NCBI GenBank assembly: GCA_003427395.1
Contig: BFEA01000373.1
Location: 211,467 to 249,235, forward strand
Reading direction: 5' to 3'
Origin: Chara braunii
Lineage: Eukaryota; Streptophyta; Charophyceae; Charales; Characeae
DNA: 37,769 nucleotides
The position numbers and the translations under genes are program-made. The notes beneath the pieces are model-generated. The model made no database searches. It was not told where the DNA came from and saw nothing but the letters and a program-made list of their open reading frames with translations. Of the stretch, positions 18,693 to 29,910 are shown in pieces (the stretch's first letter is position 1; every line of letters begins with the position of its first letter).

Positions 18693-18983
18693 TCAGCCTT
18701 TAAGTCTTCTGCCCTCGTACAACAATGTTGTTTTTTTTTCCTCGTGGACTTGCAAAGCTGCTTCATAACATTCCACATAATCTTGCATTGTCCCCGTTTC
18801 TCCTTGTCTTCCATAAATTCGCACGTCATACACGTCGATCTTTGTGAACCTCGCAACAACTACAAACAATTTACATCCACAAAGTTCGCATCTTGCTATT
18901 GACTTGTATTCGTATGAAAACGGTCCGTTGGTTGTGGTGAGAGTTACCCCTACAGGCACTGCGATGTGAGTGAAGCCTTCCAT
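18693..18983 (-). CDS. small CxxC protein, paralogue of the 20808 ORF
   Basis: A 96-residue open frame from ATG at 18983 to a TGA at 18695. Visible features are FSYEYKSIARCELCGCKLF (a CxxCxC cluster) followed by VVVARFTKIDVYDVRIYG and an acidic/aromatic stretch (MQDYVECYEAALQVHE). I do not recognise the family. It aligns with the ORF at 20808-21221 (FSFEYEKIFKC, MFVIMVKFTDLDCFDL, YEDFTEVYLRAADML), and conservation between two diverged copies argues that both are or were coding. It lies on the same strand as, and downstream of, the transposase-like gene, so it may be an accessory protein of that element. Nothing else is shown about its function. Confidence 0.6.
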   Translation of the reverse strand: MEGFTHIAVPVGVTLTTTNGPFSYEYKSIARCELCGCKLFVVVARFTKIDVYDVRIYGRQGETGTMQDYVECYEAALQVHEEKKTTLLYEGRRLKG

Positions 18984-19504
18984 TTTTTAAAAAGGTGCAC
19001 CTTAATTTGTTTCTTACCCGTTATAATGTCGAGCACTATAACCCTGCAAGATCGATTACATAATATTGTTGAAAATTAGTAATCCGACATTTGTCAACCT
19101 TATTCGAACAACGAAATTGTAGTTTATAATACAACAAAGACAGACAAAAAAAAAAAAAAAAAATCGATTTCATGCACCCACTGGTATATTCGAACTTTGA
19201 GCATGTAAATTACAAATGTTTGTGATTTTTCAAAGTTCATCTATGCAGTGTAACCGGAAACGAAACAATAAACAAAAAAACACGAAAATAAAAAATAAAA
19301 AATGTTATTCGTTAAAATAGTACATTATTTTTCAAATAGTACATTTTTAGACAATATGTAACCTTAAATAGCTTTCGACGACTACATAAAATATAACTTT
19401 GATGAGCACAAACCCTCTCACGACAAGAAGAAAGATGCCGTTGCATTAAATTTCATACAAGTCACTCGAGGTCAAGTTGTGTAAGTCATGTAATTGAACA
19501 TACT
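18984..19504. other. AT-rich spacer
   Basis: A perfect 12-bp palindrome AAGGTGCACCTT sits just upstream of the small ORF (about 18991-19002). An A run occurs at 19145-19163. No gene supported. Confidence 0.5.
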
Positions 19505-20005
19505 TAACACCTCGGTCGTATCGGATTATGTTTAGGATGTATCCTTTGTGCATTATTAAATTAAATTACATCGGATTTCTCGAACATACTAAATCCCAAT
19601 CTACTAGGTCGGAGAGGACTAAGTTTGTTAAGTTACACACCTAGACTGATACTTAGTACTATATTCATGACATCTAATATAATTATACAGAAGATATATC
19701 ATAAACATGATAATATTAGACTAATAAGTACTACAGTAACTGGGTATACTAGTAAGTTAAACTTTAAGTTAGTAATATGTTTATGAAATCCAATGTAATT
19801 ATACGTAGGGTACATCTTAAACATCATGATGATCATAGTACTTAGTACTATGTTCATGAAATCCGAATCGGATGTAATTATTATATAGAGCATATTGCAT
19901 CATACACATGATTATATTAGTAACTTAAGTCTTAGTATGTTCATAAAATCCGATATGATTACACTAAGGATATATTCGAAACATGATCATAGTGACTGTC
20001 TTTTA
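19505..20005. repeat. degenerate ~70-80-bp tandem repeats
   Basis: Four to five diverged units share TTCATGAAATCCGAT, GTAATTATA, a TACATCTTAAACATGAT-like block and GTACTTAGTACTA (near 19515, 19664, 19780, 19850 and 19932). AT-rich, non-coding. Confidence 0.65.
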
Positions 20006-20807
20006 TTTAATACCAAATTAGTTATTAAAACTGTTACATTGATCTTAAAAGGAATTTCAAAGTTAAGAGTTTCGAATTAAAATTTTTCATTGCGTGCAAA
20101 TATTATAATTATTGTAATGAAATGAATTTATTTGGAGGTTTGATGCAATTATATATAGTATTTCAGTTCAATGAATACATCAGCATTCACTGAAGTACAT
20201 TATTAACTAAGTATCCTCAAGACAATTGACGAGTTGAGCTCATGACATGAACTCATGACAAGCAAAGAAACTTAAATTTTCCCAAGCTTTGAGTCTAAAT
20301 TTAATGAACATATTAGAAGCCACTAACTGCTATTGTACGAGTACACAATCATTCTCAAGATAATTGACAAGGACCGGGTTGCCCGGTCCACATATCATGA
20401 ATTTACAACAGTTACAATAAGTTCAAAAGTTTTCTAAATCAACAAGAAGGTACACAATCATTCTCAAGGCAATTGAGAACCTGAAAAACTAGTAAGAATT
20501 CTTACTTCAAAAGTTTTTAATAAGAACGGCTACTTCAAAAGTTTTCAAATATATGAAACAAGTGTATATTAATATGCTATAAAAAAAAAGTTTTGTCTAA
20601 GACTTACTAAGGTATGAAAACTCAACTATACCTTCCGAAACTAAGACAAATTTTTACCTAACCAAACAATTTGCAAGGCTATGACCTAGCATGAATCAAA
20701 AACCCTCAACATCTTATACTACGAAAATTTTTACTAATGTGACATTCTAATATAAAACTTTAAAAACTTTGAGACTCAATACTCAAAGTGTCAAAAAGTC
20801 GACATGA
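20006..20807. repeat. AT-rich spacer with repeated CTCAAGACAATTGA motif
   Basis: The words CTCAAGACAATTGACGAG (20216), ATTCTCAAGATAATTGACAA (20350) and ATTCTCAAGGCAATTGAGAA (20460) recur, the last two preceded by GTACACAATC. No gene supported. Confidence 0.55.
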
Positions 20808-21221
20808 TCAGGAGAAGCCTCTTCGGAGAGCGTTCACTAACGGTTCCCATGTTGAACCATCTACTATGCAACTCGGGAGTGGAGGTTGAGGCAGACCTTT
20901 AAACTCCATAACGGAAACCGAAAAACCTTCAAGGGGTCTTTCATCATTGAGCATAGTTTGTCTCATGGACAAAAGCATATCTGCAGCTCGTAGATAAACT
21001 TCCGTAAAATCTTCGTACATCTAGTTTTTTCCTCGATGCTCATATATTTACAGGTCGAAACAATCAAGATCTGTAAACTTTACCATGATGACAAACATTT
21101 TTAGTTCTTCCGCTTGACATTTGAATATTTTCTCATATTCAAATGAAAACGTTTCCCCCTTTCTGATGATCCTCAGCCGTTCAGGCACTTCAATTTCAGT
21201 GACTACCACATTTTCCGCCAT
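20808..21221 (-). CDS. small protein, paralogue of the 18693 ORF
   Basis: From ATG at 21221 the frame reads MAENVVVTEIEVPERLRIIR and FSFEYEKIFKC, then MFVIMVKFTDLDCFDL, a TAA (21050-21048), IYEHRGKN, a TAG (21023-21021), and MYEDFTEVYLRAADML, ending at TGA 20810 after about 137 codons. The two internal TAA/TAG codons sit within the region that aligns with the intact paralogue at 18693-18983 (they fall opposite R and about T). The frame is therefore continuous by homology. It is either a decaying gene or one in which TAA/TAG are read as sense. It starts within the end of the transposase-like reading frame. Function unknown. Confidence 0.55.
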
Positions 21222-21316
21222 CTACTTGAAAATGATTTAAGTCCACACACTGCACATGACAAAAATTACAATAATATTTTACTGAAGTGATTTTCGCACG
21301 CTGGACATGACAAAAG

Positions 21317-24300
21317 TTACAATCTTTTACAAAAGTCACACCATAAAGAGTTTCGGATCGATTTTCGACCTTGGAAATGGTGGCCTTTGGATCGCCATAG
21401 AGTCACCTCATACACTGAATCCTTCCCTTGATGAAACACTATTCGCGGCTCCCTCATAAATTTCTGCGCTGACACTATCAACTATATGAACACCATCTTC
21501 TCCAACTAGAGTGCATTAACCCGGACTTTAGACGGAATTACAAGGCCCGAGGTGAATGGTTTGGTGGAAACTCTTCCTCTCGATGCTCGTTTCCATGCGA
21601 ATATCACCGCATCAGCCTTCTGCCATTGCTCCTCATCCTCGGCAGATTTTTTCCACTTTTTCTCCTACGCATTCTCATAACGTTCCTTAAGCGAACGTGA
21701 TTTGCCCGTAGGAATCTAGTATTGAACTTTTACCTAGTTGTAATATTCGGAGTCCTTTTCTAGGACAACTGGACTTAGCGCTTGGCCCACCCAAAACAGA
21801 ACACCCTTTGTAAGTTCTTCATCTGGCGTTTGCAGAATAACGAAATTGTCTTTCTCAACATCCAAAACGGGGTCAAAGTTTCGGACCGCACAATTTATTT
21901 CTCTTGCCTCTTCGAGGCAGAAGGCCAAATGGATGTCATTGGTGTCTTGGATACCCCGTTTGTGATGATATAAGCTCCATGTTCTTTAACACCCTCCCAA
22001 TAAGCAAAATCATTTTTTATACGAGTTACCTCGTTATCTTGATAAGTACTCCACGTCGACCTTTTCTCTCGGAATAAATGCAAGAAACGATCCACACCTT
22101 CGCATCCATTCTTGTTATACTCTAGCTTTGTCGGTTGACTCGGAAAATGGTCGAATGGTTGCAATGGACCAGCATACTTGTCGTCGTCATCTCTTTTAAA
22201 CCATTAAAGTGGACCGTCTTTGGACAACCATTTTGTATCGTCGAAAAACTCTTTGTACAACATTGCTGGATTATCACCTACCATATAAAACTTAAGTAAA
22301 TGTGGATTCGAAATACCGGTTATATCAGTTGCAAGATATGGTGTTACCATATTTTTCCAATCCGCAATTTTATCGAGGAAAATACATTTCGGAGGCTTCT
22401 TGTGAGATTGTTCCAGCAAAGCAAAAAGTTAATCCATTGTATATGCATCATTGTCTTTCAACTTAAAAAAAAAAAACGTTAAAAGTGGCGTCAACATCTG
22501 TACGGGTATGACCGACTATCATGAACCCAATCTCAATCTCCTCAAATACTTCGAACTTCAGAAGAACTACTGCCAAGCCACACATGAACTGATTTTTGTT
22601 TTTTTTTCAACAGTTATCCGCTTGAATACGCAATCGAGGAGGAAGTGGTGTCCCTGAAGCCTGAATTTCATAGAGAGTCCTCATCAAGCATGTAGATGTG
22701 CTACTAGCATTGTGCTTGTAGTATGGAAAGTACGTGTATACGTAAATAAAAGGATATCGGTAGTGGGCGATTACTGCCATAAGAGTGGTCCTCATCATCC
22801 TGTCGTGTTGCAAGTCCTTTGAGTAGTTTGCCCACCCGATGTGAGGCAATGTGGTTTTCTTCTGATCCATGCCATCAATTATGAGGCACAGATGCTCAAC
22901 AGGACGCAATATTGAATCGAGTTTTGCAAGACAGTAATCTTGCCTATGGTTCACTTGCCACTCCTGATGTTATTTCATCTTTATCTTAAACTTCTTACGG
23001 TCTCGCTCATACTTCACCTTGGCTATGCACTGCTTATAATAGTTGCATAGAGCACATTTCGTAAACGTGTTGGATTGGGCCATACTAACGTGCCAAAAGT
23101 GTTTGCTCCACATGGCGTAAAAGGTAGACCCGGAGACGACTTCCTGTCCTGCAACCTTCAAGTCAGATTGAATGGATTCATAAACGGATCTTTTGGTAAA
23201 AGCAGCGGGCATCCTACGGCGTGATCTGTAAACATTGTCGTTTCTAGCCATTTCATTTGGCATATCATCAACGCGATCGTCAATGAATCTTTTCATGTAT
23301 GCGAGCATAGTGACTATTTTGTTCGATGGACTACATATACCCGTACAACCGTGTTCTGCGTGCACGGCATTGTTGTGATACATCTTTTTGTAAATATAAA
23401 AGGTATTTCGTGAAATACCCATTATATTACAATACGCTTGCACGCACAACTTTTGTCTGCATAAAATTGGTCGAGTTCGCTCAACATCACCCTCCATTAC
23501 GGTGAAGTCGTGTATTGTTTGCAACCACCGCTTCCTCCGGTCTGCAAATGTTTTGCAGTACAAACCCTCCCTGACTGGCCTAACATCATCAGCAGTAAGA
23601 TTTGCACAACAAAATTTTCTACAACAAAGCATACCACGCACACATTAAAGAGATTCTAGCCTAAGCTTAGTCAAAGCTCTTTTGTTCTGGACTCGTTTCG
23701 TAGCGGCTCTATTGGCCATGTTGTATGACATTTTCTCTCCGGGGAATGGTGCAGACAGAATGTAGTGAATATCTCTCTCCTCACGAGATTCACTACGTGA
23801 AGTGTTATCCTTAGAGTAAGAGAAAGCTATCACTATCTCTCGAGACACCTCATTACCATCCCCAGACCCAGTATGGTGTCCACTAACGTGAGAATGGGAA
23901 CGAGGAACACCATGAGATCCACTATCGTCAAAATTGTTCTTTTGCGAAACATCCCCAGCTGTAGACAATAATTCGGCGGATGACTGTTCAGTCCCGCAAC
24001 CTCCTCCTGTGGTTACATATTTCGTCACACTACAACTAAGGCTACCCAACTACTCCTCACCACCTCGGCTTGACATCTTGGCACTGCCCACAAGCCTCTG
24101 GATGCCGCTATGAGGATCATGCGAGGAATGAAGTCTAACACCCGCATGCACAGCGTCGTCCTTACGTACCTTCTGTGTCGCCCATGTAGTGTTCCATGTT
24201 TGCGACTGCTGTGAACAATCCTCGATGAAGTCTTGTCGTTCCATGTTATTACCCTTGTGCAAAGAAGACGTCCCTGGAATCGGTGATGGAACTCTATCTA

Positions 24301-24346
24301 ACGAGCTCGCCGGTATGACTACCTGTGCTCCAAAATGATAACACAA
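21317..24346 (-). pseudogene. transposase-like protein (DUF7869-type)
   Basis: About 1,000 codons on the minus strand; an upstream ATG at 24373 is in frame. After a hydrophilic N-terminus comes a Cys/His-rich segment at 23641-22970 (FCCANL, RPILCRQKLCVQAYCNIMGI, KCALCNYYKQC). The RNase H-like core follows: LIIDGMDQKKTTLPH, LPPRLRIQADNC and, past a TGA, KNKNQF and IGFMIVGHTRTDVDATF. Downstream are ISNPHLLKFY and a lysine-rich end. These motifs match the transposase-like family I know as DUF7869; the name is from memory. Two frameshifts: an A/T run near 22470 and about 21900-21930. In-frame stops: TAG 24050, TAA 23645, TAA 22970, TGA 22607, TAA 22429, TAA 22204 and TAG at 21734, 21716, 21665, 21506, 21482. 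If TAA is read through at 21317, a CxxC-rich tail follows. Relic or recoded gene. Confidence 0.7.
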
Positions 24347-24611
24347 GTCACTCGGCTAAATAAACAGCAACATTTGGGCGAGATGCATGCAGTGTAGGTG
24401 AGAAATTGAGAAGAAACCTACAGAAAAAGGAGACGGTCCTGCAACTGCACATCACCCTGCGTACAGAAAACAGCCGTCATGAAGTTAACAATGTGCACAA
24501 AGGCAGAAATGGAATTTTGACTGCTCACAATAAACAGAAGCAGACGGCAATAAGTCATAAGGACTTAGTCCAATGTATGTGTGGGCATTCCAGTAGAAGG
24601 GGGAAACATGC
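24347..24611. other. spacer upstream of the transposase-like gene
   Basis: Boundary between the AT-rich island and the GC-richer repeat array. A plus-strand open frame at 24406-24816 runs into the tandem duplication and has no recognisable domain. Confidence 0.4.
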
Positions 24612-24825
24612 GTGCATAACTAGGCTATATTGTAACCTGTGTGGCGGATCCATCCGTTCCACAATAAGGTTTGTAAGACCCCTTGGGACGATGCATCATG
24701 TCAGAAGGGGGCAGCAAAAGCGCATATTAGGCTACACCGTAAGCTGTATGGCGGATCCATCCGCTTCACAACCCCATAAGGTCTGTAAGACCCCTTGCTA
24801 CACAGCATCATGTTAACAATAATTT
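24612..24825. repeat. ~107-bp tandem duplication at the array edge
   Basis: Two copies share GCATA-TAGGCTA, TGT-TGGCGGATCCATCCG, TTCACAA, AAGGT-TGTAAGACCCCTTG and GCATCATGT. A diverged relative lies at the other side of the array at about 31020-31095 (CGGATGTATCCGACCCACAA then TCAAGACCCCCTCC and GCTGCATCA). Each copy carries the dyad box GCGGAT-CC-ATCCG. Confidence 0.8.
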
Positions 24826-25174
24826 CCGAGCTTGGACCTCGAGCGGTTGTAAAAGGAGAAGAACTGGCATGATCCTACCGTCCTGTTAAATATAGCACTG
24901 CCCGCACCATGCGTAGCATTGTGAAGTCTATTGATGATGCTTTTCTTCAGCTGTTCATGGCCCGAAGTGGGGAAGCTGTAAACCAGAGTAGTGTGCACGA
25001 CAATTGTCCAGTCGGCAAGCAACGACAACGGCTCTAGCTCGACAGGCATAGGGTGCACTGCGTTCACGGTATCGCATAACCGAAAGGGACGACCTCTCTT
25101 GTTCTACCGGGACTGTCGGCATTGCCAACCAACACCAACGGTGGTTCAGTTTTTTCAGACGCCGTTAACCCTGA

Positions 25175-25190
25175 GGAGGATACATCCTCC
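25175..25190. other. dyad box, reference copy
   Basis: GGAGGAT-AC-ATCCTCC, a perfect 7+7 dyad followed by CCACA. Other copies with an intact GGAT-NN-ATCC core: 24645, 24751, 25506, 25644, 25878 (10-bp arms), 26018, 26559, 26875, 27005, 27333, 28523, 28852, 30009, 30792, 31022, 31468, 31600, 31766, 31952 and 31990. Degenerate copies lie near 30312, 31669, 31838, 31868 and 32325. Confidence 0.85.
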
Positions 25191-27389
25191 CCACAACTAT
25201 TTGCATTCCATTGATCATTGGCATCCGGTCGCGAGGCCACCGAAAAGTAGTCTATTATTGGACACAGGAAAGCTGACTTAGGTTTCCAGGGCCCGAAGTG
25301 GGGAAGGAGTAGACTAGAGAAGTGTGCACAACAACTGTCCAGTCGGCAGGCAGCGACGGCGGCTCTAGCTCGACAGGCATAGGGTGCACTGCGTTCACGG
25401 TATGGCATAACCGAAAGGGACGGCGTCTCTTGCTCGAGCGGGACTGTCGGCATTACCAACCGACACTAATGGCGGTTCAATTTTTCCAGACGCCGTTAAC
25501 CCTGAGGAGGATACATCCTCCAGACAACTATTCGAAGTCCATTGATCATTGGCATCCGGTCGCGAGGTCACTGAAAAGGAGCCCATTATTGGACATAGGA
25601 AAGCTGACTCAGGTTTCCAGAGGGCTAGCACAAAAACCCAGAAGAGGATACATCCTCCCCACAAGAATATGTCGTCCTTTGATCATTATCGACCGGTCAC
25701 GAGGCGTCGAAGAAGCTACGTAGGGAGCGGTTGTAAAGGGAGAAGAACCGGTATAGGGTGCACTGCGTTCACGGTATCACATAACCGAAAGGGAAGGCGT
25801 CTCTTGCTTAAGCGAGACTGTCGGCATTGCCAACCGACACCAATGGCGGTTCAGTTTTTCCAGACACCGTTAACCCTGGGGAGGATACATCCTCCCCACA
25901 TCTATTTGCAGTCCATTGATCATTGGCATCCGGTCACGAGGCCACTGAAAAGTAGCCTATTATTGGACTCCGGAAAGCCGACTCGGGTTTCCAGAGGGCT
26001 AGCACAAAAACCCAGAAGCGGATACATCCTCCCCACAAGCATATGCCGTCCTTCGATCTTTAGCGACCGGTCACGAGGCGTCGAAGAAGCTACGTAGGGA
26101 GTGGTTGTAAAGAGAGAATTGTTAAACTCACGCGATGTAAAAAAAAAAAAAAAAAAGAACAACTTGCGCGAATTATTAAACTGTTAGTCGCTTAGCCACC
26201 ACAGCGCCATTTAGACCTATGTAGGGAGCGGCCGTAAGGGGAGAAGAACCGACATGATCCTACCGTTCTGTCAAATACAGCACTGCCCGCACTATCCCTG
26301 GCGTTGTGAAGTCTATTTGGGAATGCTTTTGATCAGTTGTCCATGGACTGCAGAGCGGAAGGCGTCGATCAGAGTATTGTGCATGACAGGTGTCCAGTCA
26401 GTACGACAGCGACGACGACTCTACATCCACAGGCATAGGGTGCACTGCATTCACGGTATTACATAATCAAAACGGACGGCGTCTCTTGCTCGACCGGGAT
26501 TGTCGGCATTGCCAACTGACCCCATTGGTGCAGGTTTTCCAGACGTCGTAAACCCAGAGGAGGATACATCCTCCCCACAGGGATATGCAATCCGTAGATC
26601 ATTAGCGTCCGGTAGCGAAGCCTTATCGCCTGTTATCGGACACCGGAAAGCAGACTTGGGTTTCCAGATGGTTAGCTCAAAAACCCAGAGTAGTGTGCAC
26701 GACAACTCTCCTGTCGGCACGAAAGCGACGGCAGCTCTCTGTCGACAGGCATAGGGTGAACGACGTTCACGGTAATACATAATTGAGACGGACGACGTCT
26801 CTTGCTCGACCGGGATTGTCGGCCATGCCAACTGACATCATCGGTGCAGGTTTTCCAGACACTGTAAACCCTGAGGAGGATACATCCTCCTCACAGGGAT
26901 ATGCAATCCATGATCATTAGCGTCCGGTCGCGATGCCTGATCTCCTGTTACCGGACACCGGAAAGAGGACCCGGCTTTCCAGACAGCTAGTACAAAAACC
27001 CAGAGGAGGATACATCCTCCCCACACGCATATGTTGTCCTTTGATCTTCACCAGCCGATAAGGAGACGTTGAAAAGGTGCCTGTCAATGGAAACCGGAAA
27101 TCACACTTGGGAATCAGGCAGTCATGGGGAGCACCCTCGAGATGTGTTAATCAGTCAGTCGATGACCTTCCACAGCGCCTTTTGCACCTTTGTAGGGAGC
27201 GTTGTGTTCTGGGCATCAGAGAACCATTGTTGATCAACGATAAAGGGACGGCCACTCTAGGTCGACAGGCACAGTCGTCATTGCCAACCGACTCCTATGG
27301 CGCAGGTTTTAGAGTCGCAGAAGACCCAGAGTAGGATACATCCTCCCCACAGGAATATGCAGTCATTGATCATTGCGTTCAGTCGATTG

Positions 27390-28415
27390 GCTGTAGACGG
27401 TAGGCTGTAGATGGCAGCTACCAAAGGATAGGCTCTCGATGCTGGCCACTTAAAGATAGGTTTTAGATGGCGGCTGCCCAAAGATAGACTTTAGATGGCG
27501 GCTACCCAAAGATAGGCTTTAGATGGCGGCTGCCCAAAGACAGGTTTTAGATTGCGGCTGCCCAAAGATATGCTTTAGATGGCGGCTGCCCAAGGGTACG
27601 ATCTGGTTGGCGGTGCGACTTGGTAGGCTGTAAGTGGCGGCTGCCCAAAGATAGGTTTTAGATGGCGGTTGCCCAAAGATAGGCTTTAGATGGCGACTGG
27701 CTAGAAACAGGCTCTAGATGGCGGCTGCCCAAAGATAGGGTCTAACAGGCGACTGCCCAGAGCTAGGTTTTCGATGGAGGCGTCCAATGATAGGCTTTAG
27801 ATGGCGGCTGCCCAAAGACAGGCGTTAGATGGCGGCTGCCTAAACGCAGGCTCTGGATGGCTGCTGCGACTTGGTAGGTTGTAGATGGCGGCTTCCCAAA
27901 GATAGGTTTTAGATGGAGGCTGCCCAAAGATAGGCTCTAGATGGCGGCTGCCCAAAGATAGGCTCTAGATGGCGGCTGCCCAAAGATAGGCTCTAGATGG
28001 CGGCTGCCCAAAGATAGGTTTTAGATGGCGGCTGGCCAAAGAAAGACTTTAGATGGCAGCTGCCCAAAGATCCGCTTTAGATTGCGGATACCCAAAGGTA
28101 GGCTCTGGAAGGCGGCTGTGACATGGTAGGTTTAGATGGCGGCAGCCCAAAGACAAGCTCTACATGGCGGCTGCCCAGAGATAGGTTGTAGATGGCGCCC
28201 GCCCAAAGATCGGTCGCAAGGTGGCTGCCCAAAGATATGTTTAAGGTGGCGGTTGCCCAAAGGTAGGCTCTGACTGGCGGCTGCGACACGACAGGTTCTA
28301 GATGGTGGCTGCCCAAAGATAGGCTCTAGATGGCGGCTGCCCAAAGATGGGTTGTAGATGGCCCCTGCGAGAAGATAGGCTTTAGATGGAGGATGCCCAA
28401 AGATAACCTGTAGAA
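27390..28415. repeat. 28-bp minisatellite, array 1
   Basis: About 35 imperfect copies of AGATGGCGGCTGCCCAAAGA plus TAGGCTTT. A variant unit with GCTGCGACTTGGTAGG appears near 27607, 27867, 28108 and 28283, giving a higher-order period of about 175-260 bp. The minus-strand open frames (28077-28569) are repeats of 28 codons per 84 bp and are compositional. Confidence 0.95.
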
Positions 28416-28567
28416 GGTTGTCGCCTGCGGATGCCAAGTGCAACGTTGTAGACAGGCACAGTCGACATTGCCGACGGATTCCAATGGTGCAGCTTTCCTG
28501 ACAGCTAGCAAAAAAAAACAGAGGAGGATACATCCTCCCCACAAGCATATGCTGTCCTTTGATCTTC

Positions 28568-28905
28568 ACCGGTCGGTAAAGAGGCGTTGAAAAAACTGTC
28601 TGTCAATGGAAACCGAAAATCACACTTGCGAATCAGGCAGTCATGGGGAGCACCCTCGAGATGTGCTAATCAGCCAGTCGATGACCTTCCACAGCGCCTT
28701 TTGCACCTTTGTAGGGAGCGTTGTGTTCTGGACATTAGAGAACCGTTGTCGATCGACGATAAAGGGACGACCGCTTTAGGTCGACAGGCACAGTCGGCAT
28801 TGCCAACCGACTCCTGTGGTGCAGGTTTTACAGTCACATAAGACCCAGAGGAGGATATATCCTTCCCACAGGAATATGTAGTCATTGATCATTGCATTCA
28901 GTCGA
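28568..28905. repeat. duplicated segment between the two minisatellites
   Basis: Near-identical to 27050-27390, with a period of about 1,519 bp at the TGTCAATGGAAACCG word (27082 and 28601). It contains GGGGAGCACCCTCGAGATGT, the AGTCGG...CCGACT dyad and an AGGATATATCCT box. Marks a 1.5-kb segmental tandem duplication. Confidence 0.9.
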
Positions 28906-29910
28906 TTGGCTGTAGATGGTAGGTTCTAGATGGCAGCTGCCCAAGGATAGGCTCTAGATGTTGGCCGCTTAAAGATAGGTTTTAGATGGCGGCTGCCCAA
29001 AGATAGGCTTTAGACGGCAGCTGCCCAATTATAGGCTTTAGATGGAAGCTGTCCAAAGACAGGCTTTAGATTGCGGCTGCCCAAAGATATGCTTTAGATG
29101 GCAGCTGCCCAAAGGCACGATCTGGTTGGCGGCTGCGACTTGGTAGGGTGTCAGTGGCGGCTGCCAGAAGATAGGTTTTAGATGGCGGTTGCCCAAAGAT
29201 AGGCTTGAGATGGCGACTGGCTAGAGACAGGCTCTAGATGGCGGCTGCCCAAAGATAGGCTCTGGCTGGCGGCTGCCCAAAGCTAGGTTTTCGATAGCGG
29301 CGTCCAACGATAAGCTTTAGATGGCGGCTGCCCGATGTTAGGCTTTAGATGGCGGCTGTCCAAAGACAGGCGTTAGATGGCGGCTGCCCAAATGCAAGCT
29401 CTGGATGGTTGCTGCGACTTGGTAGGCTGTAGATGGCGGCTGCCCAAAGATAGGTTTTAGATGGCGGCTGCCCAAAGATAGGCTCTAGATGGCGGTTGGC
29501 CAAAGATAGATTTTAGATGGCGGCTGGCCAAAGAAAGGCTTTAGGTGGCGGCTGCCCAAAGATCCGCTTTAGATTGCGGCTGCCCAAAGGTAGACTCTGG
29601 AAGGCGGCTGCGACATGGTAGGTTTCGATGGCGGCAGCCCAAAGACAAGCTCTAGATGGCGGCTGCCCAGAGATAGGTTGTAGATGGCGCCCGCCCAAAG
29701 ATCGGTCGCGAGGCGGCTGCCCAAAGATATGTTTAAGATGACGGCTGCCCAAAGGTAGGCTCTGACTGGCGGCTGCGACACGGCAGGTTCTAGATGGCGG
29801 CTGCCCAAAGATAGGGTCTAGAAGGCGGTTGCCCAGAGATAGGTTGTAGATGGCCCCTGCGAGAAGATAGGCTTTAGATGGAGGATGCGCAAAGATAACC
29901 TGTAGAAGGC
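28906..29910. repeat. 28-bp minisatellite, array 2
   Basis: Same 28-bp unit as array 1, about 35 copies, again with GCGACTTGGTAGG-type variants (near 29125, 29415, 29609, 29785). A four-unit remnant lies at about 30460-30570. Arrays 1 and 2 match in the order of variants. Confidence 0.95.

Noticed and set aside
24406-24816. 136-codon plus-strand frame with CNLCGG
   Set aside because: Half of it is the 107-bp tandem duplication read in one frame; no recognisable fold or homology.
25064-26831. 130-180-codon frames in the dyad array
   Set aside because: They recur on both strands with the DNA repeat and break at unit differences. No sign of protein-level conservation.
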